A DNA stretch of 64,000 nt from CALAGJ01 sp964293305 (GCA_964293305.1 CAXYYO010000007.1:43460-107459); one strand, 5' to 3'. Counted from the stretch's first letter, positions 25,364 through 35,316 are shown. Notes: a model not told the origin generated them from the letters alone. Numbers and translations: made by a program.

Positions 25364-25371
25364 TATTTTTG
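25364..25371 (+). promoter_or_regulatory. -7 box for the ComA-like/aroE operon
   Basis: TATTTTTG, followed by C, matches TAnnTTTG, 18 bases before the ATG at 25389. No clear TTTG at -33. Confidence 0.45.
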
Positions 25372-25388
25372 CACACGAAAAAATTAGT

Positions 25389-26162
25389 ATGAACTTTAAT
25401 CTTACACAAATACCCGAAAGAAATAAAAAACCAAGAAATCATGGCATCACAATGGTGATGGATAAAGGCTTGAGTGTAGAGGAGGCAAAGAATTTTATGA
25501 GTGCATCTAACCCTCATGTGGATATCGTAAAATTAGGTTTCGGAACTAGCTTCGTAACCCCAAATCTCCGGGAAAAAATTGAAGTATATCAAAGTTTTGG
25601 AATACCTGTTTATTTTGGTGGTACATTGTTTGAGGCCTTTCTGATTCGTAATCAATTTCAAGATTATATTAATGTTTGCAAAGAATATAAGATTGATTTT
25701 ATGGAAGTGAGTGATGGTAGTATTACCATACCCCACACAGAAAAATGTGGATATATTGAAAAACTAACAAAATATGGTACTGTACTCAGTGAGGTGGGTA
25801 GCAAAGATGCTGCGCATATCATCCCTCCATATAAATGGATTGAATTAATGCGTACAGAATTAGAAGCAGGAAGTACTTATGTAATTGCAGAAGCAAGAGA
25901 GGCTGGAAACGTAGGCATATATAGAGGTACTGGCGAAGTAAGGGAAGGTCTGGTACAGGAAATTCTAACTCAAATACCTGAAGAAAATATTATTTGGGAA
26001 GCCCCGCAAAAAGCACAGCAATTATACTTTTTGGAGCTTGTAGGTTGCAATGTTAATTTGGGGAATATCGCTCCTCACGAAATGATAGCATTAGAAGCAA
26101 TGCGTATTGGCTTACGTGGAGATACGTTCCATCTCTACCTAGACAAAGAAACAAAAGCCTAA
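25389..26162 (+). CDS. Phosphosulfolactate synthase-like protein (ComA family)
   Basis: 257 residues of the PF02679 TIM barrel. Landmarks are RNHGITMVMDKGLS, DIVKLGFGTSF, VYFGGTLFEAF, DFMEVSDGSI, LSEVGSKDA, VIAEAREAGNVGIYRG and LGNIAPHEMIALEAMRIGLRGDTF. In archaea ComA adds sulfite to phosphoenolpyruvate to give phosphosulfolactate for coenzyme M. Bacteroidota lack coenzyme M; here the product may feed sulfolactate or cysteate, which could serve sulfonolipid (capnine) synthesis. That is inference. The stop overlaps the aroE ATG by one base, so both are translated together. Confidence 0.9.
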   Translation: MNFNLTQIPERNKKPRNHGITMVMDKGLSVEEAKNFMSASNPHVDIVKLGFGTSFVTPNLREKIEVYQSFGIPVYFGGTLFEAFLIRNQFQDYINVCKEYKIDFMEVSDGSITIPHTEKCGYIEKLTKYGTVLSEVGSKDAAHIIPPYKWIELMRTELEAGSTYVIAEAREAGNVGIYRGTGEVREGLVQEILTQIPEENIIWEAPQKAQQLYFLELVGCNVNLGNIAPHEMIALEAMRIGLRGDTFHLYLDKETKA

Positions 26163-26908
26163 TGCGCATTTATGGCTTGATTGGATATCCACTTAGCCAT
26201 TCCTTTTCAAAGAAATATTTTACAGAAAAATTTTCAAAGGAAGGTATAATTAATGCCCAATTCGAAAATTATGAAATTCCATCAATAAGCCAGTTACCCG
26301 AAATTTTTAATATTGAAAATCTACGTGGACTTGCAGTTACGATTCCTTACAAGGAGTTGGTTATTCCTCTTCTTAATGATATAAGCGCCGAAGTACAAGC
26401 TATAAATGCTTGTAACTGTATTGCTATAAATAATCGTAATTATGTTGGCTTTAATACTGATTATTTGGGTTTCAAGCTTTCTTTTCAAACGCAACTTAAA
26501 GAGCATCATACAGATGCGCTGATATTGGGCACAGGAGGTTCATCAAAAGCCGTGGCATATGCACTGAAGCAAATTGGTATCAATTGCAAAATTGTGTCAC
26601 GCCAGTCTGATAAAAAATATATTTCCTATCAAGATATTAATGCCGAGCTACTTGATTCTTATCATGTTATCATTAATTGCACGCCACTTGGTACTGCTCC
26701 AAATATAAATGAGGCACCAGAAATTCCCTATCATTTGCTTTCAGAAAAACATTATTTATTTGATCTGGTTTATAACCCAGCGATGACAAAATTTTTGCAA
26801 TTGGGGCAGGAGCAGGGTGCAACCATAAAAAATGGTTATGATATGCTATCTATACAAGCTGAAGAAAACTGGAGTAACTGGGTTGGTAGTTCATTGGCTA
26901 GTCATTAA
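26162..26908 (+). CDS. aroE: Shikimate dehydrogenase
   Basis: 248 residues. The N-terminal half has GLIGYPLSHSFSKKYF (shikimate-binding Ser pair), AVTIPYKELV with catalytic Lys and GFNTDYLGF with catalytic Asp. The NADP domain follows with LILGTGGSSKAVAYAL and, near the end, KNGYDMLSIQAEENW. It reduces 3-dehydroshikimate to shikimate. It lacks the usual NRT-type cofactor strand: VSRQSDKK stands in its place, still with Arg. It is coupled to the ComA-like gene by a shared A; both use PEP-linked chemistry but no direct link is known. Confidence 0.94.
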   Translation: MRIYGLIGYPLSHSFSKKYFTEKFSKEGIINAQFENYEIPSISQLPEIFNIENLRGLAVTIPYKELVIPLLNDISAEVQAINACNCIAINNRNYVGFNTDYLGFKLSFQTQLKEHHTDALILGTGGSSKAVAYALKQIGINCKIVSRQSDKKYISYQDINAELLDSYHVIINCTPLGTAPNINEAPEIPYHLLSEKHYLFDLVYNPAMTKFLQLGQEQGATIKNGYDMLSIQAEENWSNWVGSSLASH

Positions 26909-26964
26909 AATAAGTTTTTAATGTTCTGGTTTATCATCTTGTTTTTTTAATTAGGATCAGATAA

Positions 26965-29004
26965 TCATCCTTTCATTCCCTCCAATTTTTTTTTAAGCAC
27001 AAACATTTCGTCCCGCAGACGAGCTGCTTCAATAAAGTCTAAATCTCGGGCTGCTTTTTCCATCTTTTTTTTTGTTTGAGCTATCGTTTTCTCAATCTGT
27101 GGTATTGTTTCATAAACTTCTTGTTCTTCTGCGGCTGTTACAACTATATCCTCATCATTGCCCAATGCATAAGGTTTATTTGGATCAAAACCCTTTATAT
27201 CAAGTACAGAAGTTTGTGCAAATACCTGTTCCTTACTTTTTACCACAGTAGTAGGTATTATATTGTGTAAGGCATTAAATGCAATTTGTTTTTCTCTTCG
27301 GCGTTGGGTTTCATCCATGGTACGCTGCATACTTTTAGTAATGGTGTCAGCATAAAAAATGACTAGGCCTTTTACATTTCTTGCGGCTCTACCTGCAGTT
27401 TGTGTCAGTGATTTTTCATTTCTCAAAAAACCTTCTTTATCTGCATCGAGTATGGCTACTAAAGATACCTCCGGTAAGTCAAGTCCTTCTCTAAGTAAGT
27501 TTACTCCTACCAGTACATCTATTTCACCAAGTCTTAATTGCCGGAGTATTTCTACCCGCTCCAACGTATCTACATCGCTATGTATATATTTACTTTTTAT
27601 ATCAATACGCTGTAGGTATTTGTCCATTTCTTCTGCCATGCGTTTGGTCAATGTGGTTACCAACACCCTGTCTCCATCACTCACTCTTTTATCAATTTCA
27701 TCCAATAAATCATCAATCTGGTTTACAGATGGCCTTACTTCAATAGGAGGGTCTAGCAAACCTGTTGGCCTTACTACCTGCTCCACAACTACACCACCAG
27801 TTTGCTCCAGTTCATAACTTTCCGGCGTGGCACTTACATATATGATCTGGTTCATCATATTTTCAAACTCATGAAAATTAAGAGGCCTATTATCTAGGGC
27901 AGATGGTAGCCGAAACCCAAAATCAACCAAAACCATTTTCCTACTTCTGTCACCTCCATACATTCCAGCTACTTGTGGTATCGTTTGATGACTTTCATCT
28001 ATAACACATAAAAAATCTTTTGGAAAATAATCCAGCAAACAAAACGGACGAGTACCCTGCATGCGTCTGTCAAAAAAGCGGCTATAATTTTCAATACCAT
28101 TACAATAGCCTAGTTCCCTTATCATTTCTAAATCATATTCCACCCGCTCTTTTATACGCTGTGCTTCTATATATTTTCCCGATCCTTTATAATATTCATG
28201 TTGTAGCATCATTTCATCCTGTATTTCACACATTATTTGCTGCAGCATATCTTTTTGAGCAATGTATAAATTAGCTGGAAATATGGCAGCATCAGAAATG
28301 GATGCTATTTTTTTATTTGTAGCCACATCAATGCTTTCTTTGCTTTCTATTTCATCACCAAAAAATGTGATACGATATCCATAGTCAACATAAGGAAGAT
28401 TGATATCTACAGTATCACCCTTTACCCTAAATGTTGCTCTTTTAAAATCTGTTTGCGTACGGTTGTACAAATTATTGACTAAATTGTGTAAAAACCCCTG
28501 CCTGCTTAAGATTTGCCCTTTTTGAATTCTGATAACACTATTTGCAAATTCTGTTGGATTTCCTATACCATAAATACAACTCACACTGGCTACAACTATG
28601 ATATCTCTTCTGCCACTTAGTAATTCTGCTGTAGCTTGTAGTCTTAATTTATCTAATTCTTCATTGATGCTTAAATCTTTTTCAATATAAGTATCACTCA
28701 CCGGCATATATGCTTCCGGTTGATAATAATCATAATAACTTACAAAATACCCTACTGCATTATTTGGAAAAAATTGTTTGAATTCTCCATAGAGCTGTGC
28801 CACTAATGTTTTATTATGTGTTATGACTAAAGTGGGTTTTTGTACCTGTTGAATTACATTAGCGATGGTAAATGTTTTACCACTTCCTGTTACTCCCAAT
28901 AAAGTCTGATGTTTCTCTTGCTCTTGGATACCTTGCACAAGTTGCCTAATGGCTTGGGGTTGATCACCCGCAGGGGAATAAACGCTTTTCAAATCAAAAT
29001 GCAT
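26965..29004 (-). CDS. uvrB: Excinuclease ABC subunit B
   Basis: 679 residues. Walker A GVTGSGKT is at 37-44. The beta-hairpin that clamps DNA has YYDYYQPEAYMP (about 90). The DEAH-like box is CVIDESHQT (about 337), and motifs V-VI have VGVNLLREGLDLPEVSLVAILDADKEG and QTAGRAARN. The C-terminal UVR motif that binds UvrC is DLDFIEAARLRDEMF. It verifies damage handed over by UvrA and loads UvrC. It has its own transcription unit, convergent with aroE. Confidence 0.97.
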   Translation of the reverse strand: MHFDLKSVYSPAGDQPQAIRQLVQGIQEQEKHQTLLGVTGSGKTFTIANVIQQVQKPTLVITHNKTLVAQLYGEFKQFFPNNAVGYFVSYYDYYQPEAYMPVSDTYIEKDLSINEELDKLRLQATAELLSGRRDIIVVASVSCIYGIGNPTEFANSVIRIQKGQILSRQGFLHNLVNNLYNRTQTDFKRATFRVKGDTVDINLPYVDYGYRITFFGDEIESKESIDVATNKKIASISDAAIFPANLYIAQKDMLQQIMCEIQDEMMLQHEYYKGSGKYIEAQRIKERVEYDLEMIRELGYCNGIENYSRFFDRRMQGTRPFCLLDYFPKDFLCVIDESHQTIPQVAGMYGGDRSRKMVLVDFGFRLPSALDNRPLNFHEFENMMNQIIYVSATPESYELEQTGGVVVEQVVRPTGLLDPPIEVRPSVNQIDDLLDEIDKRVSDGDRVLVTTLTKRMAEEMDKYLQRIDIKSKYIHSDVDTLERVEILRQLRLGEIDVLVGVNLLREGLDLPEVSLVAILDADKEGFLRNEKSLTQTAGRAARNVKGLVIFYADTITKSMQRTMDETQRRREKQIAFNALHNIIPTTVVKSKEQVFAQTSVLDIKGFDPNKPYALGNDEDIVVTAAEEQEVYETIPQIEKTIAQTKKKMEKAARDLDFIEAARLRDEMFVLKKKLEGMKG

Positions 29005-29121
29005 GGGTGCAAGTTATCATTTCTGATGCAGCTTTTATTGATGTTTATATTTGTAATATGTATAAAATTTCTAAACTATTTCACTTTTTCCCTCATTGTA
29101 AAATGCGACTGTAATTTTTGA

Positions 29122-31353
29122 TTAAAAGAAAATACTGCATCTTAATCTTGCATTAAATGGGACGCCAGGTGTGAAATTTACTTCATTTATAGCCTCAGTT
29201 TCATTGCTTAGCTTGGACTCCGTTTCAAATTGAGCTTCCCTCCATTTTGTATTAAAAACATTTTCTAGTACTACACCTATTTCGTATTTTTTTCTCGTAT
29301 AATTGATAGCTAAATCATTTACAAAATAGCCTTCAGCTGTAAGAGAATTATCTGTGTTTGCAGCCCTGTCTTTCAAGTATCTGTATATCAATGATCCATT
29401 GATTGCACTTTTACCTTTATATATAATACCACCTACACTACTCCAGGTAGGGGCTAAAGGAATAAAGTCATTTCCTTTTTCATCATCAATACTTCTACCA
29501 TGAGCATAATTTACATTACTATATAAAAACCATGCATTAAATAATTGAACTCTGGCACTTATGTCTATTCCATTTCGCACTGTACGCCCACTGGGCTCTA
29601 CTTCTGCAGCATCACCCACATATACAAATTCTTGCTGTAAATAGAGATGCCATACTGCTGCATTTATGATGATTCCAGAACTGGGTTTGATTATAATGCC
29701 TAGATCAGTACCATAAGCAGCTGGTAATATTTTCCTGCCTTGTTGAAGTACAGCTACACGTGTATCATTGCTATGAAAACCTTTTCCTGCTTTAAGGTAG
29801 ACTTGTGCGGTATTATTGAGGGTATATTGAATATTTAATTTTGGACTAACAATGGATTTTCTTGCATTTTGTTTTACCCCATTTTGAAGATAGTCTATGT
29901 ATTGAAAATTAAAGCCGTCAAACCTTGCACCTATATTTATCTGCCACTTCTCATTACTAATAGTTTCCCCCGCAAAAGCATAATAATTTGTCTCATAAAT
30001 ATCACCAAAGGACAGCCTTCCTTTTATGGTTGAAAAGTTTTTAGTATTGTTCAACTGTGAGTTATTGACAGCATCATATCTTACACCAAAACCTACTTCT
30101 GTACGACCAAGCCAGTTTTCAAAATGATGCTCATTGTTTATGATACTATTATAGCCCATCAAACTTCTTTTTTCTACCTGATTGATCTGGTCACCATTTA
30201 ACGTATCTACTAAGTAAAAAGAAAAGTTTGAAAATAGATTAAAATTATATCTGCTGAAATACAACTGATTTGTCCAATAAGCAGCAGCAGCTATGCGAGA
30301 CCTAAGTATTGCATTTATATTCCACCTTCCTGTAGCTCCTTTTTCTTTATCAACGGTACCCCACCTTGTAATGGTTCCGTCATCAATAGCCCGTTGTGGC
30401 ACTTGTCCACTTGCGTACCAATTACTTTCAAACAAATTAGCAGAAATGCTAAACTGATTGTTTGCATTAAGATGAGCATTAAGCTTTGAAAAAATATTTT
30501 TTCTTTTAAATGCCTGCGGCAAATCAAATGGGCCATCACTGTATAGAAATTCTCCTGCTGTAAACCAATGTAGCCCCTTTGCTGCTTCATTTTTTGAAAG
30601 CATATTAAAAATACCTACAGTTCTAAAGGTATTAAACATGCCGCCTTCTACCTTAATACTGTTTCCTTGCAATGCATTTAGTGTATTCACCTTCACATAA
30701 CCCGATGTATTCAGATTGCCAACAGAGGTATAATATGGCCCAGAAGCATAGTCAATATTGCCAACAGTTTCAGGAATGATAAAATGCATATCGTTATAAC
30801 CTTGCCCATGTGCATGACTCACTAAATTTATTGGAATGCCATCCACACTAACCGCAATATCGGTACCATGATCATTATCAAAGCCTCTTAAAAAAATTTG
30901 CTCTGCTTTACCACCACCTTGGTGTTGTGCTGTAAATAATCCGGGCACTGTTTTCAAAAAATCCTGTGAACTATTTACAGGACTCAGCTTCAAATCAATT
31001 TTACTTATTGTGCCAGTTTGATTTAAATTATGGCTGCTGACTATAACCTCCTGTAAGCTAACTAAACCGGGGGTAAGTATTACTTCATTATTGGCTTGTA
31101 GATGCTCAATTTTTATTTGTATTGAGTTAAAACCGATGCAGGATATGAGCACAAGTCCCGTATCGGCGGGTATTTGAATATTTGCTATTCCACTTGAATT
31201 GGTTAAATAACTTGCTTTTTGAGGTACAATAACTAAGGCATTTTCCACACCATATTGTGTATTTGCATCTATTACTTTTATGATAATTATTTTTTGGGCT
31301 TGCGCAAAAAAGAGATTAAAAAAAGTGATAGTAATGAGTGTAAAATGCTTCAT
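29122..31353 (-). CDS. TonB-dependent receptor with carboxypeptidase-like N-domain
   Basis: 743 residues from the ATG at 31353 (MKHFTLITITFF); the open frame extends further but would overlap the divergent EVE gene. Signal to about residue 20 (AQAQ). An N-terminal CarboxypepD_reg-like domain has SYLTNSSGIANIQIPAD. The plug holds EVIVSSHNLNQTG, QIFLRGFDNDHGTDIAVSVDG and a His-containing LVSHAHGQGYNDMHF. The barrel ends NARLRCSIFF with terminal Phe. Ligand is unknown. The His-rich plug loop suggests a metal or metal complex, which is inference. No SusD or partner gene is adjacent. Confidence 0.9.
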   Translation of the reverse strand: MKHFTLITITFFNLFFAQAQKIIIIKVIDANTQYGVENALVIVPQKASYLTNSSGIANIQIPADTGLVLISCIGFNSIQIKIEHLQANNEVILTPGLVSLQEVIVSSHNLNQTGTISKIDLKLSPVNSSQDFLKTVPGLFTAQHQGGGKAEQIFLRGFDNDHGTDIAVSVDGIPINLVSHAHGQGYNDMHFIIPETVGNIDYASGPYYTSVGNLNTSGYVKVNTLNALQGNSIKVEGGMFNTFRTVGIFNMLSKNEAAKGLHWFTAGEFLYSDGPFDLPQAFKRKNIFSKLNAHLNANNQFSISANLFESNWYASGQVPQRAIDDGTITRWGTVDKEKGATGRWNINAILRSRIAAAAYWTNQLYFSRYNFNLFSNFSFYLVDTLNGDQINQVEKRSLMGYNSIINNEHHFENWLGRTEVGFGVRYDAVNNSQLNNTKNFSTIKGRLSFGDIYETNYYAFAGETISNEKWQINIGARFDGFNFQYIDYLQNGVKQNARKSIVSPKLNIQYTLNNTAQVYLKAGKGFHSNDTRVAVLQQGRKILPAAYGTDLGIIIKPSSGIIINAAVWHLYLQQEFVYVGDAAEVEPSGRTVRNGIDISARVQLFNAWFLYSNVNYAHGRSIDDEKGNDFIPLAPTWSSVGGIIYKGKSAINGSLIYRYLKDRAANTDNSLTAEGYFVNDLAINYTRKKYEIGVVLENVFNTKWREAQFETESKLSNETEAINEVNFTPGVPFNARLRCSIFF

Positions 31354-31436
31354 TAAATATTCATTGAAAAAGATATACGCAAAATAATATTCGATGGATT
31401 CATCAATAAAAATTAATCTTGCCACGAAAAAAAATT

Positions 31437-31841
31437 ATGCAGTATTGGTTAGTAAAAAGTGAACCTTTTAAATATAGTTGGCAGCAGTTTCTCACGGATA
31501 AGGAAACTTATTGGGATGGAGTAAGAAATTATGCGGCAAGAATTAATTTGCGATCTATGAAAAAAGGAGACCTTGTATTTTTCTATCATAGCAATGAAGG
31601 GCTTGAAATAGTTGGTATTGCAAAAATTAGCAAAGAAGCATATCAAGACCCTACCACTGAGGAAGATGCATGGGTGGCCGTAGATTTAAAACCAGTATCA
31701 ACTTTAAAACAACCTGTTTCACTTGCCACCATTAAAGCAACACCTGCATTACAAAATATGGCCCTCATAAAACTCAGCCGCCTCAGTGTACAACCGGTAG
31801 CAAAGGAAGAGTGGGATACTGTAATTGACATGTCAAAGTAG
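31437..31841 (+). CDS. EVE domain protein
   Basis: 134 residues from the ATG at 31437. It follows the EVE/ASCH-like pattern: YWLVKSEPFKYSWQQF, YWDGVRNYAARINLRSMKKGDLVFFYHS, VGIAKISKEAYQDPT, WVAVDLKPV, then LSRLSVQPV. EVE domains are PUA-like readers of modified bases (5mC, 5hmC and others) and many stand-alone bacterial members are linked to defence or RNA modification. No restriction partner is adjacent, so its role here is open. Confidence 0.9.
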   Translation: MQYWLVKSEPFKYSWQQFLTDKETYWDGVRNYAARINLRSMKKGDLVFFYHSNEGLEIVGIAKISKEAYQDPTTEEDAWVAVDLKPVSTLKQPVSLATIKATPALQNMALIKLSRLSVQPVAKEEWDTVIDMSK

Positions 31842-31963
31842 GTGAAATTTTTTAAAAAAAGCAACTTACGATATCGAATATTATTCTTTTCAGCGTATTT
31901 AACTAATTCTATCTATTTATACCAATCAGCTATTTACTATTATTGCAGCCAACAATAGATTAC

Positions 31964-33253
31964 ATGTTTCCAAATTTATATTACGCCTTTAAAGAACTTT
32001 TTGGTATAGACTTAGAAGGTCTCAAAATTGTTAACAGCTTTGGTTTTTTCGTGGCAATAGCTTTTTTAATTGCTGCATGGCTGCTTGCAAAAGAACTTAG
32101 AAGAAAACAAGCCCTTGGACAATTTGTATATACAGAAGAAAAAATAACTGTTGGTAAACCGGCCTCATTTTTTGATTTACTTACCAATTTTATTCTGGGT
32201 TTTATTTTTGGATATAAATTACTGGGTGTTTTTTTAGAGGATGGTGCTTTGGCAGATCCTCAAGCCTATATTTTTTCATCACAAGGTAGTTTGCCCGCTG
32301 GTTTACTATCTGGATTATTTTTTGTTGTGCTGAAATGGTGGGAAAAGAATAAAAATAAATTAGAAAAACCAGAGGAGCGTATCATAAGAATATGGCCTAG
32401 TGATCGGGTTGCCGATATCACTGTAATAGCTGCAATATCGGGATTTGTCGGAGCAAAAATATTTGACAATTTAGAAAATTGGGATCGATTTATTCAAGAC
32501 CCTATTGGAAATCTATTTTCGCCCAGCGGACTCACTTATTATGGTGGGCTCATTTTGGCCATCATCGTTCTATGGTATTATTTTTCCAAAAATAAAATTA
32601 GATTTATTGATATGGCAGATGCTGCAGCAGCGCCATTAATGTTGTCTTATGGACTAGGCCGTATAGGCTGCCAGGTAAGTGGCGATGGTGATTGGGGAAT
32701 AATAAACAGTGCCTACATTAGCAATGCTGCTGGAGAAACTATACAAACTGATAGTATGGATGCTGTTAATAATATTATACAATCCAATGCAAGTTATTAT
32801 GTGAGAGAGTTTGGAAGTATTGATGCTGTATCGCATAAAACGGTGCATGCATTTATGGGTCTGCCAGATTGGCTTTTTGCATATACCTACCCGCATAATG
32901 TGAATGAAAGCGGCATTCCAATTATGGGATGTACATGGGATGATTATTGCAACCATTTGCCTTTACCTGTATTTCCAACACCTTTTTATGAAATTATAAT
33001 GGCCGTCTTACTTTTTGGATTTTTATGGCTTATCCGTAAAAAAATTCATACACCAGGAAGGTTTTTTGCAGCCTATCTTTTTGTAAATGGTATAGAGCGA
33101 TTTTTGATTGAACAAATTAGGGTGAACACCCATTACGATTTTTGGGGTATTCAGCCTACACAGGCTGAAATTATTGCACTGCTCCTCATTATAATCAGCG
33201 TTATGCTTTGGTGGTTGGCCCCAAAAATTTGGAAACCTGCACTCCGCAATTAG
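31964..33253 (+). CDS. lgt: Prolipoprotein diacylglyceryl transferase
   Basis: 429 residues from the ATG at 31964. Seven or so membrane segments. Lgt landmarks are SPSGLTYYGGLI, YGLGRIGCQVSGDGDWGI (the GRIGxxxxG signature, with catalytic Arg) and the late NGIERFLIEQIRVNT. The chain is longer than the roughly 290 residues of E. coli Lgt owing to a soluble insert of about 70 residues after the signature, typical of the phylum. It transfers diacylglycerol from phosphatidylglycerol to the lipobox Cys of prelipoproteins such as the ones in this window. Its stop overlaps that of the convergent plsC-type gene. Confidence 0.92.
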   Translation: MFPNLYYAFKELFGIDLEGLKIVNSFGFFVAIAFLIAAWLLAKELRRKQALGQFVYTEEKITVGKPASFFDLLTNFILGFIFGYKLLGVFLEDGALADPQAYIFSSQGSLPAGLLSGLFFVVLKWWEKNKNKLEKPEERIIRIWPSDRVADITVIAAISGFVGAKIFDNLENWDRFIQDPIGNLFSPSGLTYYGGLILAIIVLWYYFSKNKIRFIDMADAAAAPLMLSYGLGRIGCQVSGDGDWGIINSAYISNAAGETIQTDSMDAVNNIIQSNASYYVREFGSIDAVSHKTVHAFMGLPDWLFAYTYPHNVNESGIPIMGCTWDDYCNHLPLPVFPTPFYEIIMAVLLFGFLWLIRKKIHTPGRFFAAYLFVNGIERFLIEQIRVNTHYDFWGIQPTQAEIIALLLIIISVMLWWLAPKIWKPALRN

Positions 33254-33984
33254 GCATTTAGCTCATAATAATCCCACATAGTTCTGAAAGAAGTTTCTTT
33301 TAAAGTCTTTATATCTTTATCATTCACTTCAATTGGTGGTAGTATATCCATCCGCAATGATTGCGGCCATAGGTAAAATATTTTTTCTCCGGGCAATGCT
33401 TTACGTGTATTGAAAAGTACAACCGGGAGTATGGGTTTTCCAGTTTCCACTGCTAATTTAAATGCCCCATCATAAAAATCTTTTAAAGGTTGAGATGTAT
33501 TGTTTCTAGTGCCTTCGGGATAAATAAGCATATCCAAACCCATGTCTAATACATCTTTCATTTTTTGATAACTGGATCTACGGCTTGCATCATTGTTTCG
33601 ATCTACCAGCACACTTCCAAAACTATAAATCCAACCGAATAATGGGATATAACTCATGCTTTTTTTAGCTATGGTTTTATTTGCCCTTGGCATAAAAGGT
33701 GTAGTTACAGGTATGTCCAATAAACTATTATGATTACAAATAATGATAAAAGCCTGGTGTTCGGCAAAATATTTTTTACCGTTGATTTTCAAGGGACAAC
33801 CAATGCAAAATAAAAAAAAGGCCATCCATACCCTCGATACATGCCTATGCCACTGCGCTTTCTGTGGCTCTTGCAAAAAAAAGCAAGGCATGTAAAATAC
33901 AATGGCAATACACATAGTAGGGAAAAAAACTATCAGTGCCCAAAAGCACCATATACGGCCAATTACGGCCTTTAGAAATGTCAT
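33250..33984 (-). CDS. plsC: 1-acyl-sn-glycerol-3-phosphate acyltransferase family
   Basis: 244 residues. Two N-terminal hydrophobic segments precede the acyltransferase block. The NHNSLLDIP motif (HxxxxD) provides catalytic His and Asp, and LIYPEGTRNN is the phosphate-binding motif. FGSVLVDRNND supplies the intermediate Arg motif. It acylates lysophosphatidic acid to phosphatidic acid at the inner membrane. Several paralogues usually exist in this phylum, so the gene symbol is by family. Convergent with lgt and overlapping its stop. Confidence 0.9.
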   Translation of the reverse strand: MTFLKAVIGRIWCFWALIVFFPTMCIAIVFYMPCFFLQEPQKAQWHRHVSRVWMAFFLFCIGCPLKINGKKYFAEHQAFIIICNHNSLLDIPVTTPFMPRANKTIAKKSMSYIPLFGWIYSFGSVLVDRNNDASRRSSYQKMKDVLDMGLDMLIYPEGTRNNTSQPLKDFYDGAFKLAVETGKPILPVVLFNTRKALPGEKIFYLWPQSLRMDILPPIEVNDKDIKTLKETSFRTMWDYYELNA

Positions 33985-34019
33985 GTTGAAATGAAATTTA
34001 TTTCAAGAAGAAGTTTATC

Positions 34020-35216
34020 TTACTGCTCAAAGAATATAATGGTGCCACCTACCCACTCTTTGTCCTTATTGTAACGAACCCCAATCATTTTTCCTTTGCT
34101 GAGCCTGCCCAGATTGTGCGTAGCAACTGGTCTTGCTTCACCATCTTTCCAAAAATAAAAAATACGTATTTCGGCTTTTGCAGGAATGTCTGGTGTTTCA
34201 ATAACATCAGCATATTTTACTTTTCTTTGAAGTATCCAGTTTTGTGGATCCTTTACTTTTTCTATATCCTCTTTTGTTACGTCAATGATGACTCCCTGAC
34301 CTGCAAACGAAAATAATGGCTTGAGTACATAATGCTCCAAGTCCTCCGGTATTTCTTTTAGTTGATGCAGGAAATTTGTTTCCGGCACATATTCATGTTT
34401 AATAAAAGGTAAAGTATATTTACTGATTCTATAAAACCAATTCGGATGAGGCGCCCATTCAACATCTAAATCATTGAAAAGAATTTTCCCTTTTTCTTGT
34501 ATTTCTGACGATTGCTGTAGGAGGTCATCAAAAATGAGTCTATTGTAAATACGCTTTACGGGTCTTTTTTCACCATTTTTTATATAAAAAAGATTTCTGC
34601 CTTCCTGCACCAATTCTGTAAGGCATACAATGGGTATTCCAATTGCTTTTTCTGTGGCATAAAAATCAACTCTTGTTTTCTGCTGATGGGGGAGTACTTC
34701 CAATAAAATCACTTCTTCCGGCTGATGATTTCCTAAAATCACTTCTTTTAATAATTGGAGATAGGAATCTTTATTATATCCACTGAGATAGCTGCTGTAA
34801 TTATCAGGAATATCAAAATACTTTCTAGTTATTTCAGCATAATATGCCTGATAGGCAAACAAGGTAGGGAAGCCCTGCATTTCTATAAGCTGTGGTTCTA
34901 ATTCGTTTTTTTCATTGATACAAACACCAAAATCAAATGCTATAAAATGTGAATGTGTTTCATTACCTGGCACACGCAGCTCCTTGGGAATTGCATTTTC
35001 AGTAATTGATTTGAAATCTGGTTTTATAATAACATCTACAATTTCCTCACAAGCATCAATGATTTTTTTTGTAAATACTTTATCACAAAAAATGGGTGTT
35101 TCTGCAATTCTGAAATCAAGCTGTCCGGGATGCAAATTTTCAGTTGCTGCCGCAAATGCTTTGTAAGCTTCCGGTGTATAAGCGTCGTTATACGCTTTTC
35201 GCAATGCTGGAACCAT
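34020..35216 (-). CDS. Conserved hypothetical protein, ATP-grasp-like C-terminal half
   Basis: 398 residues from ATG 35216; a TTG at 35243 would add nine residues that may belong. No signal peptide. The first half has IEMQGFPTLFAYQ; the centre VKRIYNRLIFDDLL and VEWAPHPNWFYRISKYTLPF. The C-terminal half reads like an ATP-grasp nucleotide site: YVLKPLFSFAGQGV with a Gly-rich loop, a lysine-bearing WILQRKVKY, and AEIRIFYFW. A ligase of the glutathione or glutathionylspermidine synthase type is possible, but this is inference. It lies 35 bases upstream of the plsC-type gene on the same strand. Confidence 0.75.
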   Translation of the reverse strand: MVPALRKAYNDAYTPEAYKAFAAATENLHPGQLDFRIAETPIFCDKVFTKKIIDACEEIVDVIIKPDFKSITENAIPKELRVPGNETHSHFIAFDFGVCINEKNELEPQLIEMQGFPTLFAYQAYYAEITRKYFDIPDNYSSYLSGYNKDSYLQLLKEVILGNHQPEEVILLEVLPHQQKTRVDFYATEKAIGIPIVCLTELVQEGRNLFYIKNGEKRPVKRIYNRLIFDDLLQQSSEIQEKGKILFNDLDVEWAPHPNWFYRISKYTLPFIKHEYVPETNFLHQLKEIPEDLEHYVLKPLFSFAGQGVIIDVTKEDIEKVKDPQNWILQRKVKYADVIETPDIPAKAEIRIFYFWKDGEARPVATHNLGRLSKGKMIGVRYNKDKEWVGGTIIFFEQ

Positions 35217-35316
35217 GTTTGCTCTATATTTTTGAAGCCACAATATTAATAGTCTCTATTAACACTTTAGAAAAAAACTTAGAGTAAGGCTAAATGATAC
35301 CTGACCGGCAATCCAT

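Noticed and set aside
31354..31425. N-terminal extension of the TonB receptor at 29122-31353
   Set aside because: It precedes a good signal peptide start and lies over the EVE gene start; receptor signals begin at MKHFTL.
31437..31841. EVE protein as part of a defence island
   Set aside because: Neighbours are a receptor and lgt; no known defence gene adjoins it.
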